Below the pieces are notes generated by a model. The model saw only the letters and a list, made by a program, of their open reading frames with translations, was not told where the DNA came from and searched no databases. From assembly GCA_022769825.1 (NCBI GenBank), contig JALEJI010000028.1, positions 30,917-94,916 of the forward strand: a stretch of 64,000 nt of DNA. The letters are read 5' to 3'. Every line of letters begins with the position of its first letter. The stretch's first letter is position 1. This document shows positions 56,904 to 64,000 of the stretch, piece after piece. The position numbers were made by a program, and so were the translations under genes. This stretch comes from Prevotella sp. (GTDB lineage: Bacteria > Bacteroidota > Bacteroidia > Bacteroidales > Bacteroidaceae).

Positions 56904-58994
56904 TTATATCTCGCGTGTGTACATTTTGATAGTATAATCCATGGATATCAACTCGCCAGGCTGCATTTTTGTCCTGTATATATGGATCCATTCTTCACCC
57001 AGTGGATGATATTCTCCAAGCCGGATGCGCAGCGCGGCACTCCCGTTGTTGTCGGCTATTGCTATTCTCTTAACGTCATAATAGCCGTCTATCTTTCCGC
57101 CTACCATGGGCAGGAGATATTTTATCCCCATCAAGTTGATTGCCGGAATCCTCTCCATCACATAGGTCTTGCCTCTGTGTTCCGCAAACGACTTGAATGT
57201 ATCGTCTGTCATGCGCACAAGGCAGGTGAGGACGTTCTTCTCGTGGGATACGGCTGTCTTCACCGTCATGCTCTCTATTTGCGGGAGCACGTCTTCGGGG
57301 TTCTCGCCAAGGCTGCATCTGCGCACTACAAAGCTCCTCTCCAACTGGTCGAGCAGTTCCTTGTTTCGCGCTTCGTCTTTCTTGTCGAGGGCAAGCGAAA
57401 TCACGTCCTTGTCGGCAAAGGGCGTGTATATCTTTCCAAGCACTTGCTTGAAATGGGTCATAATATATTCCTTGCCGTCCACTTCTGGAAGCGCCCTCAT
57501 TGCGTAAAAGTCAAAGTCCTTTTGCAGCCAGTCTTGTATCTCGCCACGGAATTTCTCCCTTATCCGTTTTTTCCAGTCGCGCTTCTCTGCCTCGTGGTTT
57601 CGGGCATACATCGAAAGGACAAAGAGGAAATTCACGTCATAATGGAAAAGCAAAAGGGTGTCGCGGTCATACAGTCGGTTTTTGAACTGTATGGACATAT
57701 AGCGATTGTTCTTCCTGTCGGTTTCCTTGATGCCGTCTTTGGAATAGTCAAACTTCTCGTACATCGTGGCTGAGATGAAGAAGTTTGGAATGATGTTGTA
57801 GCCTTCCGTCTCGTCGTCGCGTAGCTCCACCCCACTGGTCGGCTCCTTGCCGTTGTTGAAGATGTCCAAGTTCCACTGTATTACATTTCGTGCATAGGTG
57901 TATTGCTTGTAGACGCTCTCCTTGCCAAGCTCATTTCCCATCTTGTAATACTTTGAGTCGCCTATATAGTAGGTGTTGCCTGTCTCCCCCTCTATCAAGC
58001 TCTTTGCCGTGTACAGATGGTCCACTATCTTTCCGTCGTCCTGCCTTTTCTCCATGCCGTCAGGCAACGGATTGTCACCAATCAGGGCGTCTATTATGGC
58101 TTCAAAAACGACATGGAAACTTTTTACTAACAGATACTCCTTTTGGTTGGTGTTCACCGTCACCTGTCTCGACTCGTCAAAGAAGGCATAGCAGAGCTTC
58201 CATAGTTGCAACGCCTTGTCTGAGAAATATTTATACTTGATTTGCTGTAAGCGCACCTTGCCGTAACCGCTAAGGTATTTTCTGAACTGTCGTCCCCGTA
58301 TCAAGTCAAAGTTGCAATTGATGTTTTTCTCGAATCCATACTTGTCGCCAATATAGTTGAGTATGGAAAAGAAGATTACTATCAATTCCTCGTCAAAGTT
58401 TATCGTCCGCTTCTTGTTCACGGGGTTCAAGTACACCGCGCTGCCATCCTGCACTATTGCCGTTGTCGTGCCTATCGTGCGTGTCCAGTTTATCTTGTTA
58501 TACCCGGCATGGAGGTTTTTCAAAATAAAGAAGAAGAAACTTTGATTGTCCTTGTTGAACTGCAACAGCGCGAGCAATATGTCGAGAAACGTGTTGCTCT
58601 GTCTTCTGCCGCCTCGTCCCGCTTGGGTTATCTTCTTTTGATAGACAATGCTGGTGTCATTGCTTTTGTCGCCCTTGAACACCACTATTGCCCTGTAAAT
58701 CCACACGGCAAACCCATACAGGAAGTCGCGCTCTTCTTGTGTCAATCGCTTTTGACCTTCGGGCATCACGATGCTTTCGGGAGCATACTTGCCAAAAGCG
58801 AGTTCTTTGCCATCCACGTCACGCAGCAGCACCTTAGGAAGAATAAACACGCAGTCGCCCTGTGAGACATTATAAAAATATCCCACGTAGTGCACAGATA
58901 CTTTCCCCTCCACATTCTCCAGGGCATCCATGCCTTCCAGCACGTCGCGCACGTCGCCTACATCGTATTGGTATTCTTCAATCAGTATGCGCAT
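56904..58994 (-). CDS. LlaJI-family restriction endonuclease / McrC-like subunit
   Basis: McrC/LlaJI-like ALLQFNKDNQSFFFFILKNLHAGYNKINWTRTI; nuclease-like YYIGDSKYYK (D..xK); next to McrB-like ATPase. Confidence 0.75.
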   Translation of the reverse strand: MRILIEEYQYDVGDVRDVLEGMDALENVEGKVSVHYVGYFYNVSQGDCVFILPKVLLRDVDGKELAFGKYAPESIVMPEGQKRLTQEERDFLYGFAVWIYRAIVVFKGDKSNDTSIVYQKKITQAGRGGRRQSNTFLDILLALLQFNKDNQSFFFFILKNLHAGYNKINWTRTIGTTTAIVQDGSAVYLNPVNKKRTINFDEELIVIFFSILNYIGDKYGFEKNINCNFDLIRGRQFRKYLSGYGKVRLQQIKYKYFSDKALQLWKLCYAFFDESRQVTVNTNQKEYLLVKSFHVVFEAIIDALIGDNPLPDGMEKRQDDGKIVDHLYTAKSLIEGETGNTYYIGDSKYYKMGNELGKESVYKQYTYARNVIQWNLDIFNNGKEPTSGVELRDDETEGYNIIPNFFISATMYEKFDYSKDGIKETDRKNNRYMSIQFKNRLYDRDTLLLFHYDVNFLFVLSMYARNHEAEKRDWKKRIREKFRGEIQDWLQKDFDFYAMRALPEVDGKEYIMTHFKQVLGKIYTPFADKDVISLALDKKDEARNKELLDQLERSFVVRRCSLGENPEDVLPQIESMTVKTAVSHEKNVLTCLVRMTDDTFKSFAEHRGKTYVMERIPAINLMGIKYLLPMVGGKIDGYYDVKRIAIADNNGSAALRIRLGEYHPLGEEWIHIYRTKMQPGELISMDYTIKMYTREI

Positions 58995-60733
58995 TATTCC
59001 TCCTCGTCGTCCACCTCCGTGTCATTTATAGGAGAAAGCCCCAGATTGCCCAAGAATCGCTCTATCTTCTCCTCGTTCACCTTCGTCTTGCCGTTCTCCG
59101 TGATGTAGAACTTGTCGAATGTCAACTTGCCGTCTTCCACGTCTTGTAAGGCGTTGCCATCAAACTCGCTGTCCTTGAACACGTCGTTCCAAAGATAGAA
59201 CACTACCTTGCTCACAAACTTCTCCGCCGTGATAACACCGTTTTCTGCCTTGCAGAAGAAATAGCCCAGCTTTTTGTCCTCTGAGTATGTGGCACCATAG
59301 ATGTGCTCGTTTATTTTCTCCAAGAACTGCCACCAGTCATATTTATTGCCGTTCACGTCTATGGTCCAGTTCTCGCCCGCATCACTTATTGGTACATACG
59401 TCCAGTCCCAACGACGCTTGAAAGCGGAGTCTATCGGGAACAAGCTTTGGTCGCTGGTGTTCATCGTAGCCCAAATGTAGAGATTGCTCGGCAACAGCAG
59501 TATTTCCCCATTCAGCACTTGCGAAACCATGTCGTCCTCATCCTTGAAAATGGCATTTATCTCTTTCTCTTGAGGTATCACGATGCCATTAAACGCTTTT
59601 TGCAGCTGCTTCTTCATGTCGGCATCCGCCTTGATGGGATATTCAGAGAAGCCATGGTCGCCACGATCCAGCAACTGGAACAGGTCGCCAAAGATTTGAG
59701 CGCAGTTGCCTCGGTTTATTTCTTCGATAATCAGATACTCTTCCTTGGGTGTCTCGCCAACCGCAAGTTGGTTATACTTCCGCCATGCCTCTATGTATGC
59801 CTGAAGAAACGCCTGACTGACAAACTCGTAAACTATTTTTTCTTCTGTCATTGGCTTACCGTCAGCTCCTTCCACTGGCACGGCCTTCGTGCCAATGACA
59901 GTTGTCACGGGTACACTCTTGGTGGTAGGCTTATATGCTCCCACGAATGTAGAATAATCGCTGTCGGGATGAAACGTCGTGCGCACAACGTCCTCACCAC
60001 TCGTCTGCTCTTTTATCGTGTGACTCTTGCCAGTGCCGGGAGCACCATAGAAGATTTGCTGAAGAGATTTGGCTTTCGATGCATCAACTATTGGTTTCTT
60101 TATATATTCAGAACTAGTATTAGCCTCAAAATTATCCAAATTGCTAAATCCTATGAGCCAAAATGCGGCGTATTTCCCTTGCTTATTTTTATACAAAGCT
60201 ACTTTATATGCAGATTTTGGCAGTAATAACTTACGGATAATCTTAAAGAAAGCTCCATTACTATCAAATTGCTTGAAATATGGACGAAGCTTATTCGATC
60301 CTATTGATAGCTTGAAATATGAATTTGTAGTTAACATCCCTTTTTCTGAACTTTCCAAATTCATTTCCAGTAATATGTTTTTTATTGTGTTTGTAAAATC
60401 CTCATTTTTTGATTGATAATACTTACACAAATATCCAAGCATACTTAGAACATTACTTTTCAGAAAATAATGTTTTACTAATACAGCTTTAACAGAAGTG
60501 TCTTCGCCTTGTTTTACAGCATCGTAATAAGCTTTAAACTCCTTTTGAAGTATGGTGTCTGCTGCTCCAAGAAACACATGGACTGTTCCATTACCAGAAC
60601 CTGTTTTCCTTTCAGGAAGCAGTATTTCATCTTTGACATCTTCCCAGTTGAGAAAAATGTCACAAATGAATTGGTCGTATCCGACTTCATTCATTTTATT
60701 ATTATACATTTGTTCCATATTTTGTGATATCAA
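58994..60733 (-). CDS. McrB-like AAA+ NTPase
   Basis: IFYGAPGTGKSHTI; TTFHPDSDYSTFVGAYKP; LIIEEINRGNCAQIFGDLFQLLDR; ATMNTSDQSLFPIDSAFKRRWDW. Confidence 0.88.
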   Translation of the reverse strand: MISQNMEQMYNNKMNEVGYDQFICDIFLNWEDVKDEILLPERKTGSGNGTVHVFLGAADTILQKEFKAYYDAVKQGEDTSVKAVLVKHYFLKSNVLSMLGYLCKYYQSKNEDFTNTIKNILLEMNLESSEKGMLTTNSYFKLSIGSNKLRPYFKQFDSNGAFFKIIRKLLLPKSAYKVALYKNKQGKYAAFWLIGFSNLDNFEANTSSEYIKKPIVDASKAKSLQQIFYGAPGTGKSHTIKEQTSGEDVVRTTFHPDSDYSTFVGAYKPTTKSVPVTTVIGTKAVPVEGADGKPMTEEKIVYEFVSQAFLQAYIEAWRKYNQLAVGETPKEEYLIIEEINRGNCAQIFGDLFQLLDRGDHGFSEYPIKADADMKKQLQKAFNGIVIPQEKEINAIFKDEDDMVSQVLNGEILLLPSNLYIWATMNTSDQSLFPIDSAFKRRWDWTYVPISDAGENWTIDVNGNKYDWWQFLEKINEHIYGATYSEDKKLGYFFCKAENGVITAEKFVSKVVFYLWNDVFKDSEFDGNALQDVEDGKLTFDKFYITENGKTKVNEEKIERFLGNLGLSPINDTEVDDEEE

Positions 60734-61895
60734 TTTGCTTCAGTAAAGCCATTAAGACGTCAACTACTATACTATTTCCTGCTTGTTTATATGTTTCAGT
60801 GTCAGAAACAACGATTTTAAAGGAATCATCAAATCCCATAAGCCTTAGACATTCACGAGGTGTAAGCTTTCTAAATCTTCCTTCTTTAGGGTTTATCTCA
60901 TTTTCTGAAACTTTCACCATTATTTCTTTTGAGCCATCACGCTCTATAATAGCATATTTCTTTGGCTCTTTTAAATTGTAATAACTCTCTTCAAAATCAG
61001 ACACAGCAAACAAATTTTCATCATTTTGAGATGTCCTATTATCCGTCACTATTTTGGGGTGAAAGATAAAGTCACCATGCCAATTAAACTGCTGATTTCT
61101 TTTTTGACATAGGATTACATCTCCGTTTATCTGTGTATAACTTTTTTGATAGTTTATAGCCCTAGTAATAAAATTAACACCTTTTTGCTTCAACAGATAC
61201 TTTTTGTCAAATTCTTTCTGAAGATAATCATATGCCTTCTTTTTTAAAGGTATAGGTGCAGGATATTTAAAATCGGTCTCCCTTCTAAAACCTATGCAAT
61301 ATATCCTTTCTCTACTTTGTGGAACGCCATAATCGCGAGCATTAAGGACTTGATAATAAACATCATATCCGCAATCCTTTTCAAATGTTTCTTTTATGAC
61401 TTTCCATGTATGTCCTTTGTCATGGCTAAGCATTCCTTTTACATTCTCAAAAATGAATACTTTGGGCTGACATTCAATGACAACACGAGCGAACTCCCTA
61501 AATAAAGTTCCTCTTGTATCTTCAAACCCCCCATGTTTTCCTCTTAAAGAAAATGCCTGACATGGTGCTCCACCTACAAAAAGATCTATTTTTCCCTTAT
61601 ATGGTTTTGCATTAAAATCATGAACATCGGTATGCCATTGAGCTTCTGTTATTGGATAATTTGCAAAATATGCTTTTTTGCAATTTGCGTCTATATCACC
61701 AGCAAACTGAATTTTGCATTTTAATCCTAATCTATGAAAAGAATGCTCTATTGCTCCAATTCCACTAAACGAAGTTGCCAAGCGAACAATTCTCTCAGGA
61801 TGGGAAAATTTTAGTTGGCGCCAATCATGTTTGGTGTCAATATTTGCCTTTGTGTTTTGTATATCTTCATATTTATTTTTCATTGACAACACCAT
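60702..61895 (-). CDS. DNA (cytosine-5-)-methyltransferase 1
   Basis: LATSFSGIGAIEHSF; DLFVGGAPCQAFSLRG (PCQ); FENVKGM (ENV); PQSRERIY; CLRLMGF; alternative start at 61883. Confidence 0.93.
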   Translation of the reverse strand: MVLSMKNKYEDIQNTKANIDTKHDWRQLKFSHPERIVRLATSFSGIGAIEHSFHRLGLKCKIQFAGDIDANCKKAYFANYPITEAQWHTDVHDFNAKPYKGKIDLFVGGAPCQAFSLRGKHGGFEDTRGTLFREFARVVIECQPKVFIFENVKGMLSHDKGHTWKVIKETFEKDCGYDVYYQVLNARDYGVPQSRERIYCIGFRRETDFKYPAPIPLKKKAYDYLQKEFDKKYLLKQKGVNFITRAINYQKSYTQINGDVILCQKRNQQFNWHGDFIFHPKIVTDNRTSQNDENLFAVSDFEESYYNLKEPKKYAIIERDGSKEIMVKVSENEINPKEGRFRKLTPRECLRLMGFDDSFKIVVSDTETYKQAGNSIVVDVLMALLKQIDITKYGTNV

Positions 61896-63042
61896 ATTTA
61901 GTAATATCCATCTGCTTTAATAAAGCAATTAAGACATCTACGACAATACTATTACCTGCTTCCATATATGCAGATGTGTTACTTACCACTATCTTGAAAT
62001 CATCTTTAAATCCCATTAAACGGAAGCATTCTCGTGGAGTTAATTTTCTTAATCCATTAATCCCTTTTGACTTATTATATGTAACGTAATTGTCAACTCC
62101 TGCCCGATGCATTTTATGCATAGACTGAAGTAAAGGACGAGCAATATCTAAATCCGTCTTTATTGAAGTCTTGAAAGATTTCGTACCAGAGCTTAGAACA
62201 TACTTTGAAACTTTTTCTGACAGATAGTATTTGTCATCAATTTCTCTGATTGGGAAAATAAAATCATAGAATTGCTCAATATCCACACCTGCTACTAATC
62301 TCTTTTGATGGTCCATATTGGGAGAGAGTATTTTAACATTTTTCGCTCTGTCATAATATTGACTATCAGAATAATCTTCAAGAAAATCATACATCTTATA
62401 TTTTAATTGGATGGGAGCCGGAAATTTGAATTTTGTTTTTTTCCTAAAGCCCACACAATAAAGACGCTCGCGAGTTTGTGGAATGCCATAATCTCTTGCA
62501 TTTAACAATTGAAAATGGATATCATAACCACAATAGTCGCGAAACGTATTATATATAACTTCCCATGTTCTTCCTTGATCATGTTTAAAAAGTCCTTGTA
62601 CATTTTCAAATAAAAATACTTTCGGTTTGCATTCTCTAACAATACGAGCAAATTCTCGAAAAAGAGTACCTCTTGTATCTTCAAATCCTAATTGTTCACC
62701 AACAATAGAAAAAGCTTGGCATGGTGCTCCTCCAACGAATAAGTCGACCTTACCTCTATATGGTTTCGCATTGAAATTATGAATATCAGTATGCCATTGT
62801 TCTTCTCTTATATTATAGTTTGCAAAATATGCTTTTTTGCAATTCGCATCAATATCACCAGCAAATACTATTTCTGTTTTAAGTCCAAGTCTTTTGAAGG
62901 CATATTCTATTGCGCCTATACCACTAAAAGATGTGGCAAGGCGTATAGTTCTATTAGGGTTGGAAAAATTCCTATTTATCCAACTTGTTCCTTCTATATC
63001 TATATTGTTTATAGTATTTTGTACTTCCTTGTTATTAGTCAT
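61873..63042 (-). CDS. DNA (cytosine-5-)-methyltransferase 2, paralog of the downstream gene
   Basis: LATSFSGIGAIEYAF; GGAPCQAFSIVG; FENVQGL; PQTRERLY; CFRLMGF. Confidence 0.93.
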   Translation of the reverse strand: MTNNKEVQNTINNIDIEGTSWINRNFSNPNRTIRLATSFSGIGAIEYAFKRLGLKTEIVFAGDIDANCKKAYFANYNIREEQWHTDIHNFNAKPYRGKVDLFVGGAPCQAFSIVGEQLGFEDTRGTLFREFARIVRECKPKVFLFENVQGLFKHDQGRTWEVIYNTFRDYCGYDIHFQLLNARDYGIPQTRERLYCVGFRKKTKFKFPAPIQLKYKMYDFLEDYSDSQYYDRAKNVKILSPNMDHQKRLVAGVDIEQFYDFIFPIREIDDKYYLSEKVSKYVLSSGTKSFKTSIKTDLDIARPLLQSMHKMHRAGVDNYVTYNKSKGINGLRKLTPRECFRLMGFKDDFKIVVSNTSAYMEAGNSIVVDVLIALLKQMDITKYGVVNEK

Positions 63043-63125
63043 TTAATTTTTAACTCTTGTCCATGCTCACTATACGTGAATCACTTAAATCATCATGCAA
63101 ATATGTATATTGTTGTTGCCATATT

Positions 63126-63908
63126 TTACCCTTGATAACCTAATTCCTTTGCCTTTTCAACTATTTTCAAGGCAAACTGTGCTTGTTTTAATGTTTTTAT
63201 TAGACGATTGCGTGACCGCATTATTCCGAAATTGAACGCGGCTTTGCGTTCTAATGGTGTAAGCAAATCTCTTGTCTTTGCCCAATTAGCCAAGCCAAAC
63301 CAGTAGTTAGGCTCAATGGCTTCAGCCTCTTGAATACGGATTTGCTGAGCTTCATTCAGATAAGTACCATCGTCATTAGTCTCTGTTTGCATCAGTTCCT
63401 CGCCAAACTTGTCATAATCGCCCAATTTTAGTTTCAGACGATTCCAACATTCAGGTTTCTTACTCCATTCTCCTACATTGGATGATTGACTTCCAGTTGA
63501 ATTGTTCCCCGTTAGATGATTCCAAACAAGAGGTATCAATTCTTCAATCTTGTCAACGACCTCTTGTTGAACTTTCTGATGCTCCCATATATAAGTCAAA
63601 TCAAGGCTCTTGTTAGAAAGAAACGATATTGAAGCCATTAAGTAGGTGTTCATGTTTGCTTTATAGCCACCTAACTTCTTAGACTTAACGATAGAATCTA
63701 TCGTATTAAATAATATTCCCTTACTAATTGTGTGCTTAAAATAATTAGTAGTCACCAATGGGCGCTCTCTCTTTATGTCTGCGACAAAAAGAGCATAGTT
63801 CTTCTCTGCTCCTCGGCACACATTGTATGGCTGAAGATTCCATGAAGCCTCATATTTTGCGGCCCAAGGGGGATTGTCCGTGGCGGACGGATGCCGCTGC
63901 CTAACCAA
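63126..63908 (-). pseudogene. 5'-truncated AIPR-like (abortive phage resistance) protein
   Basis: KYEASWNLQPYNVCRGAEKNYALFVADI...FKHTISKGILFNTIDSIVK resembles the C-terminal half of AIPR proteins; N-terminal half absent. Confidence 0.6.
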
Positions 63909-63949
63909 AGAACTTGATATGATAGCGTGCTAAAACTATTTTTTTTGCT

Positions 63950-63958
63950 TACCTTTGC
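63950..63958 (+). promoter_or_regulatory. Bacteroidota-type -7 element TACCTTTGC
   Basis: Immediately upstream of ATG at 63963. Confidence 0.45.
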
Positions 63959-63962
63959 GGTC

Positions 63963-64000
63963 ATGGAACAAGAAAAGATAGACTTCTACAAAGGTTTAGC
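63963..64000 (+). CDS. start of a CDS running off the window (MEQEKIDFYKGL...)
   Basis: ATG after a promoter-like element; open to window end. Confidence 0.5.
   Translation, partial: MEQEKIDFYKGL

Noticed and set aside
63773-63964. ORF MTAKVSKKNSFSTLSYQ... antisense to the start of the 63963 gene
   Set aside because: Covers the promoter and rearrangement junction in another frame of the truncated AIPR gene; no support.

Overview
Chromosomal window from a Bacteroidales/Prevotella-like bacterium, inferred from TAnnTTTGC promoters, SusC/SusD genes and gene neighbourhoods. Most of it is housekeeping: M64 peptidase, pyrD/pyrK, holA, hemW, P-II/amtB, a small SusC/SusD/GH13 locus, gapA, mscL, tRNA-His, hisHAF-IE, ftsE, lysC, lysA, class III FBPase, ftsX-DUF3098-uppP-truB-queA-folK.

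The accessory content is richer. (1) A minus-strand operon at 54.5-63.9 kb resembles a LlaJI-type restriction system: two paralogous m5C methyltransferases, a McrB-like AAA ATPase and a LlaJI-like nuclease. It is extended by an internally duplicated unknown protein and an SF2 helicase, with a 5'-truncated AIPR-like gene upstream. (2) A three-gene operon encodes a TerB-N-like protein, a DUF2791/BrxD-like ATPase and an Lhr-like helicase (7.6-13.0 kb). (3) A ParA plus ribbon-helix-helix partition-like pair is preceded by a regular 24/32-bp-spaced array of TTGCRCGCAA palindromes, a centromere or iteron candidate. (4) At least four other intergenic loci carry short arrays with a 20-24 bp period, each with a different core. 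One is joined to a 168-bp dispersed repeat that occurs twice in the window. (5) A PqqD / S26 peptidase / HprK-like kinase cassette looks RiPP-like but has no evident precursor. (6) An EF-G2-type paralog has lost canonical GTPase residues.

All product calls come from reading motifs and translations by eye. No database search was run.
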